Below, one piece after another: positions 50,897-62,511 of a stretch of DNA of 64,000 bases. Numbering within the stretch: position 1 is the first letter of the stretch; each line of letters begins with the position of its first letter. This stretch comes from Undaria pinnatifida (taxonomy: Eukaryota > Sar > Phaeophyceae > Laminariales > Alariaceae), in the NCBI GenBank assembly GCA_012845835.1, contig JABAKD010000006.1, positions 4,436,803 through 4,500,802 on the forward strand. The letters are read 5' to 3'. A model generated the notes under the pieces. It was given only the letters and a program-made list of their open reading frames with translations, did no database searches and had not been told where the DNA came from. A program made the position numbers and the translations under genes.

Positions 50897-51500
50897 CATC
50901 AACTGTTGGAACACTATGGGCAACGTTGTCAAGTGCGACTCAGACGCGGAACGAAGTTGTGGACGATGGTGGGGATGATCGAACGTCTGCAGCGGTACTG
51001 ATCCGTATCCGTCGTGCTTTGCGACTGGAGATGAACTGATGGATGGTCTGAATGGCCACTGACAGGAGCAGCGAAGCAAGAGATGATGATGGCGGTGGTG
51101 GTGGTAGTGGTGGTCGTCGTGAAGTGCTATTGATGATAGCAATGGATGGATGGACGATGGTAGCGGTGGTCCGTCGTGAGATACGATTGACGAGATCGAC
51201 GAAATAATGGTGGTGATGGGACAGCGCTGTGAAGTGCGGATAAGGCCCGCAACAAAGCAGTGGTTCGCGGTGGTGGTGGTGGTGGGGCTCATCCTGTTGC
51301 GAGTTTGTGGCTGACGAGATCGGCGAGATTGTTGATGATGGTGGTGGTGGTGATCCTAGGGAAACACCGCCGGCATGAACAATGGGTGGGGATAAGGGGG
51401 GTGTTCATCGTCGTCAAGTGCCACTGGCAAGAGCGACGGACCAGCGGAGGATGGTGATGGTGACGGTGCTGTCGCCGGGCAACGAAATAGTGGTTTGTGT
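50897..51500 (+). repeat. 3' flank of TM9SF with copies of the last coding bases
   Basis: CGTTGTCAAGTGCGACT, the end of the coding sequence, recurs at 50924-50940. More degenerate forms appear near 51112 (GTGAAGTGCTAT), 51229 (GTGAAGTGCGGAT) and 51411 (GTCAAGTGCCACT), each followed by GGTGGT/GATGATGG repeats. No polyadenylation signal stands out. The transcript end is unknown. Confidence 0.5.
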
Positions 51501-54500
51501 TGTATCCCCTAGGGGTTTGCCTTGGGCGATCAAGGACCAGACGCCAGGCAAAGGGGAGGCGGGAGGTTAGATTCCTCAGCCTGGACATCGCAATCACTCT
51601 AGTGTTGATCATGTCTCTGTGGCGCAGGCAACGCCTTTTTATGTGTGCAGGGAGGATTCCTCGGTTTCGTACCCCGCGAGCGCTGTTCTGCTGGCCATCG
51701 CTCTACGGCATAGGCAGAGTTTTTTTTCCTGTGCATGGAAGTGGAGAGATCTGACTCACGCCAAGTGCTTCATCCCGACGAGTTTTTCTTTTTCCTGGCA
51801 TAGGAGGGTCCCGGCCAGCCAGGAGAACTCCCCTCAAAGTTGCCTGCTTCTTTTTTTTTTCACACTCAAACAAATGCACTACTAAGGGAAGCCCGGTCTT
51901 TTGGGGCACGCCATAGCCTCTTTTGACGATGAACCTTAATATAGTAGTTTTATTCGTAGGAGGTTTTCAGTGCAGGGTTTAGAAATCTTTGTCTGTGTGA
52001 TTGTCGCCTTCCCTCCTCCCCGGGCTGGGTTTCTTTGTTCTGGGGAGCAGGCCGTGTCCAGCAGCAACCGTTTTCCCCCCGCCCGGGGTTGGGTTTCTCT
52101 TTAGCCGGAAGCGAACAGCGGCAAGCGTAGCCCCCTCCTCACCCCTTCCCCGGGTTGTTTTTTTTGTTGGGGGAAGGAAGCCGTATCCAGAGGCAGGCAC
52201 AGCCCCCCACCCCACCCCACCCCACCCCCCCCAACCCTCAAGACTGTGTTTCTTTGTTTTGGGAAGCAAGCTGTGCCTAGCAGCAAGCGCAGCCCCCCCC
52301 CCCCCCCCCCCTGCGGGATTTCTTTGTTTTTAATCCATGCGCCGTGCGGGCGTGGGAGCGTAGTAGTCGTATTATATTAATAGTAGCTATTCGTTCTCTG
52401 CACAAGTTGCGGGTGGCGGCGGATGTAATGATACTAGCGTCCTGGCTGTTTGAGAATGACGTGAGCACTCGAGGAATATGCTACTCGCGTTCTGGCAGTT
52501 GGCGTGCAAATATCGTAGGCCCCCGAGGAATATACTTCTCGCGTCCCGGCAGTTTGCGAATACCGTCAGCCCTCGAGGAATATATTTGTCGTGTCCCGGC
52601 TGTTTGCGAATGCCGTCTTTCCTCGAGGAAAGAGCGCGGCAAGAAGGAAGGGGGAGTGCTATTAAAGGCGGACTTGGATCGAAGCGAACGGATGTGTGTG
52701 TGGCGATCTCGGGCATGCACAATGTCGCGCGCGTGTCGGGGGAGAACAGATGCGTCGGTCCACGGGAAAACGCGCACGCCACGCGTATGTCCTTCGCACT
52801 TGCGCGCTGCCTAGCGACGAAACGCGTGACGGCTTTGTCGTTGTTCGGGGGGTTTGTAGCAGATTAGGAAGCGGTCGCGGGTGGGTGGCGTGCTACCCGT
52901 GGTGCCAAATCGAGGATCTAGTGCTCGAGGACACGCCGATGTTCTCGTCCGAGTGCCCGGAGACGCAAGTTTTGTTGGCAAGGTGCAATTGCGATTCATT
53001 CACACCGTGCCGTTTAAGGGTACCCGGTGGCACATTGTTCGGTGGCAAGATGCCAGTGCTACTATTAATGGTACAAACCGTGTGGCGTTACGACGCAATA
53101 GGGGGCGGGTCTGTATCGGACTAGGCGGGGTCTAGCAGACTAGGTGACTTGCTTAGGGTGTGGCGGGTGAGTGTACGTGTTACTGGTAACGCGATGGCAT
53201 GCTCTAGCGCTTGAGAGTATGTCGCTCTTCTTTTTTTTGGCTTGCCCGGTCCTTGTTCACTTTGTCGGCAATATAGTGGTGCCAATAGTATAGAGCGTGT
53301 TACACACGGTGGTGGGGATTTTGCTGGGCAGTTTTTTTGGGGTTTGCTATTGTTGTGCTTGGAAATACCTGGCCAGCGCACATGTTATCACGGTGGAAGT
53401 TCGTTGGAGGGGGAGGGGAGGGGGGGGGAGTTGATATACGTGTCTTGAGGTAGAAAGTTGTGAACGTATGCGAGATATCTAGTCAGTTCTGGTCCCAAGG
53501 CATGTTCATTTTCCGTAGGTCTTTGTGTGGTTGACTTAAGCTAGTATTTGTTTCGGATTCCGAAATAATAAGATCAAAACATACTTTATTGTCATGGCCG
53601 ATTTGTGATGTGTGTGCAGTCATTTCTCCAAAGACTCCAGGACTAATCGCGAAACACTTGGTATTTTGCGTGCTTCGAAAAAAGGTTGCGGCGTGTCTGT
53701 TAAATCATTGCGCTGTCGGGTATGCCGTCTCCCGCGAAGCTGGATTTTTTTTTGTGTCGGAGAGTGTACGATTGATTTTTGTCGACACCGCACTTTGTTT
53801 AAAGCTGACCCCCTGTTTACTTGTTATCGGGTTTTCGTGCGTTCGAAAACAGTATATTTCGTATCGAAAGTTTCGATATATCGAAAGATCAAACTTTTGA
53901 CATATCAAATATCTAAATTCGATATATGATATGTCGAGATATCGAAGTTCGACATTTGCTTTCAAGATATCGCGCCGAACGAAGTTTGCCCTCCTTTTCC
54001 GAAACCGCAGATGATATTACATCCAGATTTGTTGTCTAGGCTACTCGTCGTGCATGGCTATAACCCCGCACGACGTCATGCTCGCGTTTCGCTTACCTAG
54101 TGGTCTGATTTTGGGTGCACACGCAGTGCAAAGACGATTTTTTATTTTGAAAAGTATTCGATCTCAGATCCAGCGTAATTTTCATTATTTTTGTTGATTC
54201 GTATATATTTTTTTCTGTTATTTCGAATACGTCAGCTGTGAGTCCGACCTGTTGAGTAGTCGGTACTCAGCTCTGCCAGCTGCGTGATACGTCGCCCGCA
54301 CGTGTTGAACATATCGTCTGGTTCGATGACGGCAAATAAATAGTGAATGTCTTGAAAAATGTATTTTAATTTATTTTGACTTTGGGTGTTGTCTCGTGCG
54401 ATTTTGAATGTGTCGATCGGGTGGGGTTTACTCAGTTGGTGCATGGCCGTAGTCGTATGACCGTAGACCCTCGCATCTACTATGCCGGGACGGAGCACGT

Positions 54501-55639
54501 CGGATTTTCAACAACCAGGTAGACATTACTTGCACCACGCGCGAAGGGCCGTGAGGTGTTCGGCGAGTCGTATGAAGGGTGAACTGCATCCTTGCAAGAA
54601 CCGCTCGTAAGACGGACTTCGGCACCTTGTGCCCGCTTTCTTTTTTCATGGATGACAGCGCCAATGGTCACTTCGTTTTCTGGTGTGACCACTCCAGAGA
54701 GACAGCAATGCCATTATGGGTATTACTATGTAACTGCCTCGTGGGTGCCTTGCCATATTCACACTACGTGATGCGATCATTCCCCTTGTGCGTAGTTAGG
54801 GTTCTCCACCCCGCACAATATGATGTACGGTAACTCGATAACCATCATGGTGGCCGCCAAGAAAAAACAAAACAAAACAAAACTGGTGCCCTGGTTGTCT
54901 AGCTCACGCAGTGATTGGCATGTTTTACAGCGTTATTGCCAACCCCAATATACATACAATTTTTAAGAGTGTCGATTGGAGGGCGGGTGTTCGCAGGAAC
55001 GTCGACGCCCAAAAACCAGGAAAAAAGGAACAACGCCGAAATATCAGGAAGCGGTTTAAAGCAACGTATTGATCATCACGTTTCCAAAAGATATTTCTTT
55101 ATACGAGTGTAGCCTAGTGGTACACCAATATTAACGATGCCCAAAAATAGCTTATTGTTGCACGGTGGATGTGTTTTCGTTCGTCGGAGGCGTTTTGGCT
55201 TTTGTTGTGATATTTATCCGGCGACGATCGGAAACAAGAGTTAGAGGGACAATCGCAGCAGGCTGCGAATTCCGAACGGCACCGCATCAAATAATCTTTC
55301 TCCCCCCGATTAATCGGAGTCAGTCGCAATCATAGTTATAGTCGGTCTCTTCGTGTATTTCGGGTAGCTTGGGCTTGGAGGGGGTGGGAGGGGGAGGGGG
55401 TGATAGCGGTAGTAGCTGGGGTACTCGCAGCTCTTTTGGAGTTCGTTTGCTCGTCCGCGCGTGTGTGTTGCTGTGTGCGACGTAGTCAACGTGAGGACGG
55501 GGGAGTGTAACTCCCCCACGATCTGCTGCCAACCATTTCCCAATTTCGCTTCCCCACATTTTTTCTTTTAAGGCTATCATCTATGAACCCAACGCAGTAT
55601 CTACCAGGTACCTTCCACAGCCAGACCAATTTTTACAAG
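51501..55639. other. Intergenic: tandem repeats, no recognised gene
   Basis: 52018-52330 holds four degenerate 75-90-bp units (GTTTCTTTGTTTTGGGAAGC...GCAGCCCCCC). 52435-52640 holds a 50-54-bp unit, CCTCGAGGAATAT, at 52471, 52525, 52575 and 52625. 53870-53960 is an A/T-rich run of TTCGATAT/ATATCGAA palindromes. The 550-bp element lies at 54420-54975. Confidence 0.5.
54420..54975 (+). mobile_element. Dispersed 550-bp element, copy 3
   Basis: Collinear with copies 1 and 2. It starts at GTATGACCGTAGACCCTCGC and ends near CCAATATACATACAAT. It lies 1.4 kb from the end of the minus-strand gene at 55.9 kb. Confidence 0.75.
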
Positions 55640-55870
55640 GCTTTTCATGGGGTCACGACCCCACCCTCGGACCGGATCAGGAGGTTTTTAAACTTTCGCA
55701 GGGTCGAGTTGGGTCGGGTCTGGAGGTCTCACGGGGCGGGTCAGATCGCGTCATGAGGTCTTCAAATCTCACGGGTCAGGTTCGGTCGGGGCGGATCACC
55801 CTGACCCGACCAGACCCGACCCGCCCCGCCCCGACCCGACAGAAGTGGCCCGTCCCGTGAAAAGCATTAG
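55640..55870 (+). mobile_element. GGGTC foldback element next to the minus-strand stop codon
   Basis: GCTTTTCATGGGGTCACGAC and, inverted at the far end, GACCCG...CCCGTGAAAAGC. These terminal inverted repeats (GCTTTTCAYGGG) define the family ends best. It ends within 10 bases of the minus-strand gene's stop and may supply its 3' UTR. Confidence 0.75.
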
Positions 55871-55875
55871 AATTT

Positions 55876-56911
55876 TCAAGCCTCCGCCAACCAGCCCCTC
55901 CTACCCTTGAGTTTCTCGTCGTTAGCATCGGTCAGCGACGCCGAACAAATCTCGGGGAACAAATTGGGTTCGGCCCTTGCTAGAGCCTGCCGCGCTTCCA
56001 GATCTCCAGCCTCTTTGGCTTCTCTAGCTGCTGCCAACACTCCCCCCCGTTCTCCTTTTCTCATTTTTGACCGTCGTATGCTGGAAGTGGTTGACGCTCG
56101 CGACGTTGGGAACGAAGACCCCCCCACCGAAGAAAACTGGGTGACAAGACTAGAAGGCCAAGATTGTCGGCCAAGAGTTGAGGGCAGTCTCGGGATTGTG
56201 CCTTGGTCACTTCCGAACCGAAGAAAGCCCTCACCGACACCGCCAACCACAACGACGCCAACACCACTACCATCACCACCATCACCACCACCAACACCAC
56301 TAGCACCAACATCACCAACGTCACCAACAACACCAACACCACCACCACCGCCATCCCCACCACCAACACCACCACTACCGCCACCACCACCACCACCACC
56401 ACCACCACCACCACCACCACCACTGCCACCCCCCCCACCGTCTACACCCGGGCCGTCTTTGCCACGATCAACAGCACCCACTTTTTTCGTGGGGGCGCTC
56501 TGAACCCTCGGTCGGCGGAGGTTACCGCCGTGCTTTCGCTCAGTTTTGGTAGCAACCAATTCGCTAGCTCTGCGTACCTCTGTTAAATTTCTGTCCAACG
56601 CTGCATCATGGCTGCTTCGCGGGCGAGCGGAAGCGATACCCGCCCCCATGTTAGCATGCGGGGGACGTGCACCATCGTTTACCGTCGCGGCATCAATGGT
56701 GGCTAAGGAGGAGCCAACATTTTTGCGGTTATGATTACCTCTTGATGCCATTTTTCCCGGGGAGTCAACATATGTGCGGTTATCTTTTGACACCATCATT
56801 TTGTCTTTTGCCCTTCCGGATACCGCCTTCCATGGTGGTATTTGTCGAACGCGGAGGTCGCTTAATCGAATATCTTCGCAATGAGTGTGGTCGAGGCGTC
56901 GCGTCAAGTAC
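55876..56911 (-). CDS. Low-complexity protein of unknown function, last exon
   Basis: Starts after the acceptor GACCTCGCAG and continues the frame of the exon at 57875 as Arg-Tyr-Leu-Thr-Arg-Arg. It runs about 344 codons to a TGA. Residues about 150-225 are a Gly tract built on a GGT microsatellite (minus strand). The rest is Ser/Arg-rich, with an Ala-rich helix near the end (AAREAKEAGDLEARQALARA). The intron between the exons is 963 nt and holds copies of two dispersed elements. No known domain is visible. Confidence 0.55.
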
Positions 56912-57874
56912 CTGCGAGGTCAAACGCGGTAGCGAAAACAAGGTCGATGATGCCGTGCGTTGACCACCGGCGGGAGTTGAATGCCCCGTGTTACGGCATC
57001 ACGACTGTTCGATGAGCTAATCTAAGCCGTAGAGACATGTTTGTACCACATGCTTGGTTTATTTAGTTCGTGAGATATTGTTGTAGCCAGAGTTGTGGTA
57101 GCTTGTGTTGAAACCGCGGCAAAGAGTTTGGCATTGAGTTATTGGGAGAACCAAAACGACGCCAACAACAACAATTAAAATTGAACTACTACAAGGCGAA
57201 GTACGCGGCTGCCAGCGGCAAGGCACACCTTGTGCCACGTCGCTGTTGAATGAGCAAACAAGGGCCACATAGAGTACTAGTCCCTAGACCTGGTAGACGG
57301 AGGGGACTCTTACCGCAAACAACCCGACCATTGTTTTTCAACCAGAGCTTTTCACGGGTTGTGACCCGACCCGCGGGTCGGGTGATGAAAAACTTCAAAA
57401 TGTCACGGGTCGAGTCCGGTCGGATCAGGGGGTGCTCGAAATCTCACGGGTCGGGTCAGGAGTGCTTCGAAACTCACGGGTCGGGTCGGGCCGGGTCCGC
57501 TCGGGTCGGGTCAGACCGGCCTCAAACCGGTACAACTCGCAAGATTGTGCCCCGTGAAAACCCGTGCAGTTTACGGTGTTGGGGAAAATTTTCTGCAGGG
57601 GTGCCTACATTTTTGTTTTTTTCCGAGGCTCTTCACTTGGGAGGGGCTCTGTGCTAGTTTACAGAAAAAAACTGAAAGTTCACCCCGATGGACCATCCCA
57701 TGGACTAGGTATACCAAAACAATACTGTCGTAAAACTTCAATGATGGTCCGGCGATATTGGGCAGTTGCTCGGTGAAGGAGCCCCACCGGACACAAACAC
57801 ATTTTTTCCCCAAACATGTCATATATTCCCCCATCGTACGAGCACAACGTCGAGGTGTCTCAAGGTCGACTCAC
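56912..57874 (-). other. Intron of the minus-strand gene with two elements
   Basis: 963 nt. Holds a GGGTC foldback element (57345-57560, ends GCTTTTCACGGG and CCCGTGAAAACC) and a TATCGTAGCACG-family element (57595-57845, with TCACCCCGATGGACCATCCC). Spliced on the minus strand (donor GTGAGT, acceptor CTCGCAG). Confidence 0.6.
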
Positions 57875-58851
57875 CGGAAAGGCATTATGTCGCCCCTTCC
57901 CCCGTGCTTTTTCCCTCCGACGATGGCCTCATCGTAGAGAGACGCCGTCGACGGGCGTCTCCGCGAACTACCGTCATCCGCCCCTCCGTCATATCCACCG
58001 CTAACCCCTCCCCTTTCGCCGTATACGGTGGGCATAATCGGAACTGAACGTCGCCGATGCTGTTTGCCGAAGCGCTCCCGATCGGATGTGCCGGCGGTGC
58101 TGTTGAGAGTCGACGCATATCCGCCGCCGCCCTGAATAGCGTTGCCGCAATTGTCACCGCTGGTGTTACCGCTCATGTTAGCGCTGGCGTTACGTTCGGT
58201 GTTTCCGGCAGTGTCACCACTGGTGTTACCGCCAGTATTACCTCCGGTATTACCGCCGCGCCTTTGGACGCCGCTTGTTCCCACTATTGGTGTGGAGGAG
58301 AAAGACACCACGGCGGACGCTGAAACGGTCGCCTCTAAGAGACCTCCCGGTCTGACCCTCGCCATCCTGTCGTCGAGAACGGCAGCTCGAGAGGGGAGTT
58401 CTCGTTCCCTTCTGCGAAGAGCGGAGAAGACCAAAACACCTCCTCGGCCTCCTTCTCTTTCCGCTTCTCCTGGTCTGTCTCCTTCTCTTTCTTCTTCTCC
58501 TTCTGCTTCTCCAGGAGAGTGCTTGTTTGTTGGGGCAACGGCAGCGGCGGCGGTAGCATCAATAGCGGCGGCAGGGGAAGCAGTAGCGGCAGTAGGGACA
58601 AGAGCAGCCGCAGTAGGTGCAACCATAACCGTAGTACCACCGGAAGGGGTGGTAGTGGTGCCGGTGGCGTCGGTGGCGGTGGCTGTGGTGGCGTTTGGAT
58701 TGCCGGGAGAGGCGGTTTCGATGAAAGCGTTGTTTGCAGCACTTCCGTCCTGCGCGTCTGTATCTTGTCGAGCCGACGATGGAGCATGGTCGGAGGAGGA
58801 CGTGACCGATCCCGCTGCCCGATCTTCTTCGTGTCCTGCGTATGCAAGCAA
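57875..58851 (-). CDS. Low-complexity protein of unknown function, upstream exon
   Basis: Open minus-strand frame of about 325 codons rich in Ala, Thr, Ser and Gly. A GGNTGGNTGGNT repeat (Asn-x-Thr sequons) lies in the middle. A charged GEAEGEEEREGDR stretch comes earlier, and RRRPSTASLYDE near the end resembles a kinase site. It ends CCTTTCCG|GTGAGT, and the phase matches the next exon exactly (CG + G = Arg). The 5' end is unresolved: a candidate acceptor GCATACGCAG lies at about 58836, and no ATG lies near it. Function is not recognised. Confidence 0.55.
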
Positions 58852-58954
58852 GCAGGAAGAGACGGAGGTTGTTTTCGTTGCTGCTGCCGCTGCTGTTGAT
58901 GTTTACGCCACTGCTGCTGAAGCTGTCGCGGCTACGACGGTTACTGCCCACTGT

Positions 58955-59470
58955 TAGACGCGTGTTATGATAGAAGTAGCGCGTAGGAAATCGGGGATTT
59001 CCCGTTGAGGACCTCCATACCTCGCCGCAACACCTGACTTTGACAGATCTTATTACCACGCCTGATTCACGGGCTGATGGGCTCGGCATCCAACAAGTAA
59101 ACGTCGCTTGCGATAAATTCCAGGCTGAGCCTTATTCGCAACAATCCCATGGGCCCGCTAGACAGGTATCTAACGAACGATATCGTCAAAAACCGAACGG
59201 AATCATGGCACGACACAGCACGTTAAACGTTCTTCTTTTTTTTCCCGGAGGCTCTCCGCATAAGGAGCTCCCTACCTTGACCGCAGTACTGACAGACGTT
59301 AACTCCTTGAGAGTCCTAAAACTCCTCTCTATACTAATTCCAAGTAAGTTTGTCCCCAAAATGAGTTTCCAGCTGTAACGGCATTATAACCCATTCGGGT
59401 AGGGCTTCACGGGGAAAAAAAAACGACGAAATAAAGCCGACGATTCCTTAATCCGTCGCACGAAGCAGCC
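58955..59470. mobile_element. TATCGTAGCACG-family fragments
   Basis: 58960-59045 starts GACGCGTGTTATGATAGAAG with ACCTCCATACCTCGCC. 59235-59400 carries CCGGAGGCTCTCCGCATAAG and CTAATTCCAAGTAAGTTTGT. They may be two ends of one disrupted copy. Confidence 0.5.
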
Positions 59471-59828
59471 CGGGACGCCGGGCAGCGGGCGTGTTCACTG
59501 GTGTGTTTCACTAGGTGCCTTCAAAGGGCGACGGTATAGGAAGCTATGCGACACACGCTCCGCATTCTCGTACTATTGTTGAGTATTGCTGCAGACCCCG
59601 CCTGTCTATACACATGGGGTTGAAAATATCGCAAATTTGTTGTTTGTGGTCGATGTAAAGCGGGCCTCAAAAGGCAAGCTGAAGAAGGTCTAGCCCGATG
59701 AGCGACCTCATGCCCTAACTATGTTGCAAACTCGCCCGGTAAAGCACAAAACAAACGGTGCTGTGTTCCAGCGATACTGGGTAGCGTTTGTCCGTTGACG
59801 CGCGCTATCGTCAGCCAGAAATACTACC

Positions 59829-60388
59829 AGTCTGTTCCGAAATATAAGCCTGATTGCACTAATAAAACGTGTGGTTGTTACCACTCTAAATATTGAGGTC
59901 ATGGGTTCGAGCCCCACCAAGCACACGTACTCCCCTTTTCGTTTTCTAAAAAGAAAAAAATGGTCGGGTATCCACATACCACGTAAGTAGACCTCGGAAC
60001 TAAAAGTGTTTTCCATCGGTTGGAGAGTAATTTATATTTCGAGTATTTCCGCAACCAGTTCCGTAGATGGCTAAAAGTACCTAGATACGATCGTAAAGGC
60101 AAGCGAAAAAAAACAAACATTTTTTCGGTCAGTACGAGCTTAATAAAAGACCCAAACAATCCCTACGGAGAAAATCCGCAAAATTGCGCGGAATCTGGAG
60201 GGGGGGACAGCTAAACATCCCCGGGTCAACCAGTGTATCCCTCTCAACACTTTGGCTTGCTCTGGATGGTGATGCAAACGATTACAAATGATTTGTAGTT
60301 TTGTGATGAACCCTATATGGCTTCATTTTCAAATCAGGCTTGTAGTTTCGTTTTATTTTTGAACCTGGCTTATATTTCGGAACAGACT
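59829..60388. mobile_element. 560-bp element with perfect 22-bp inverted ends
   Basis: AGTCTGTTCCGAAATATAAG (+CC) at the left is repeated exactly inverted at 60367-60388. The similarity continues inward with mismatches (AATAAAACG in both arms). Inside lies a tRNA-like B box, GGGTTCGAGCCCC (59903-59915). No open frame is convincing. Confidence 0.7.
59876..59935 (+). other. tRNA-like 3' half (B-box) in a 560-bp element
   Basis: GAGGTCATGGGTTCGAGCCCCACC resembles a variable loop and T arm, and GGTTCGAGCCC matches the Pol III B box. The 5' half and acceptor partner are missing, and the T stem has one mismatch. It is not a functional tRNA. It could be a tRNA-derived piece of a SINE-like element. 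Confidence 0.35.
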
Positions 60389-60428
60389 TGCACGGCGAAA
60401 TAAAGTGCCGCTTCTATCGTAGCCCTTG

Positions 60429-62044
60429 TAAACGGATCCAATGATGGACGATAGGTGGCGCCTCGGCCGAGGAGGCCCGCCAGCAGACAACAATGCCTCG
60501 CCTCTCACAAGCGCAACACCTATGTATGGTAGGGGGCTAGCGATTCGAGGCGTGCTATGACCAAGCCTACGATATTGTGGGGGGGATGTTGCGACGGTGT
60601 TGTGATTGTTATGATACACCCCCTTCTCTCACTACCGGATTTGAGCCACTCGCACGGAGGGACTCTGTATATCGCTGACAACAAACGTTTCGGGCTGTTT
60701 TATGTCTAATTTTTTATGGACGTCAGCCGCGAGTTTGACGAATTTCAGGTCAATACTCATCTTTGCAAGCTGCGTTTCGGGCTGTTTGTTTGGCGCAGCG
60801 TAGCTAACTATTCCGTTCGCGGATTTCATATCGCAAAATTAACACAGCACAACAGCTCAAAACCTCCCAATAGAACTAGGGCGGTACCTCGCGCGGGTGG
60901 CCCCGAATCACTGCAAAAAAGGTCCCCCAAGAATGACCTCCACTGTAACGGAATAGAGGTACTCGTAGGGCTCTTTGGCCATAATATAATGTTTTCTGAG
61001 TCGCGGGACTCCTTATAAACCCATTTTTTTCTCTGATAATTATTCTTGCTTATTTTGCGATTTGGTTTTTTTAGCGCTCTTTTGGCTAAAATATTTGATG
61101 ACATGACGCGGCTACCTCAACCCCAATTGTCGGAAATTGGCCAGTTTTTTTGGTATTGCCTAGGCCATTTGGGATTTTGATAGTTCATTGGGTTCTGCAA
61201 TTTTCATTATACTTGAGAACGAAAAAAAAACACCTTTTGGGGTGGAGTATGGAGAGATTCTCACGTGAGGAGCGTCAGGCAATACAATGGGGGACCTCTA
61301 CCGCATTGTTTCGCTGCCGCTGTGGCTATTGTATTACAAAAAATATTCAAAAATTCGTCAGCTAGCTGTGAGTTCGATAAATCTACGGTCGATGCTCGTG
61401 TTTGCAAACTGCGGGATACACCGGCCGCTCGTTTTTACCGATAGGTGCATTATCCTTTGAATACGCATGACTCCTATGGATGTTGCCAGGGTAGACGTCA
61501 ACAAAAAAAAGTTGTCGATAACAATGGTAGCTACTATGCATACGACTGATTCTACGATACCTTAAACCAGCGTTTTTTTTATTCTGTAATGAACGTTTCG
61601 TTGCTGCTCAACACGAGGAAGGATTCGATGAACAAAAAGTCTTCTTCTATCTTCTTGTTTGCAATAGGCCATCGAAGCATGTCGTCGGGGTCGCAAGGGG
61701 CACCGCATTCCAAGAGATACGGCCGGGAGCTGGCTTCAAAAAACCGGCGATTACGTTAAAGAAAAGCTGGGGGGTCTATACCGTAGAACGACTCATATAC
61801 GTGTTCGTCCCAAGATAGTAAGTGGTTATGACTGGCTGACATAGTTGCCGAGAGAATTACTGTTGTTGCCTACGGCGACGTTGTGCGAAGCAAGCTTGCC
61901 TTGACAGCTGCCACCTCCGGTTGGTACCGACTCCCGCTGTTTTCGGAGGGTTTCTCCTGCCTCTAACCGGGCCCCCACGAAGTCTTTCACCAGGCGCTGT
62001 GGCGTAGGGGGCATACCGAGACAGAAAAACAAGCACGAAAAAAG
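60429..62044. other. No recognised gene; two short dispersed motifs
   Basis: The 60-bp motif GTGAGTTTGACGAATTTCAG lies at 60728, and a longer copy with CCTATGGATGTTGCCAGGGT lies at 61365-61500 (compare 47645-47760 and 49245). A TATCGTAG end lies at 60413. Open frames are short. Confidence 0.4.
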
Positions 62045-62215
62045 TCAGGGCTTTTCACGGGCCATGGCCCGGCCCGCGGGTCTGGTCAGAAGGTTCTAAA
62101 AATCGCGGATGGAGTCGGGTCGTGTCGGGAGGTTAACAAATGACACGGGTCGGGCCGGGTCATCCAGACCCGATCCGACCCGCGAGCAGTGATCCGGCCC
62201 GCAAAAATATCTGAA
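62045..62215 (+). mobile_element. GGGTC foldback element, copy near 62.1 kb
   Basis: GGGCTTTTCACGGGCCATGG at the left and ACCCGATCCGACCCGCGAGC near the right. A compact copy. Confidence 0.65.
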
Positions 62216-62511
62216 AACATATCTGTATGTGAAGTGGGAGAGGCGGGTACCCATCATATTGTATGGTGTTTGGTTGGGTACTGTATTCGTGTGGTGATAG
62301 AGTGGACATCGAGCTACTAGTTGGACAAACGAACGAGGGGGATGTTTTGGATCGGATATATAGCGTCCAAAACGCAACCTTAATACGTATATACGGAGTA
62401 TATTGTGAGTTTCTCCCCGGTTTTTCCTTTACTTCCGAGTTTTTTTTTTCATTAGTGGTCGACGTCGAAACTAATGCTGCGCCTTACCGGATGGCAAGCA
62501 GATAAAAATAC

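Noticed and set aside
52696-53124. 142-codon ORF downstream of TM9SF
   Set aside because: It overlaps degenerate repeats, has no motif or splice context, and several frames are open there by composition.
58142-58957. 271-codon + strand ORF
   Set aside because: Antisense to the minus-strand exon at 57875-58851, which has a matching splice junction. The + strand frame has none.
59876-59935. Functional tRNA gene
   Set aside because: Only a T-arm-like half is present. No acceptor partner (GTGCTTG) or D arm lies upstream, and the T stem has a mismatch.
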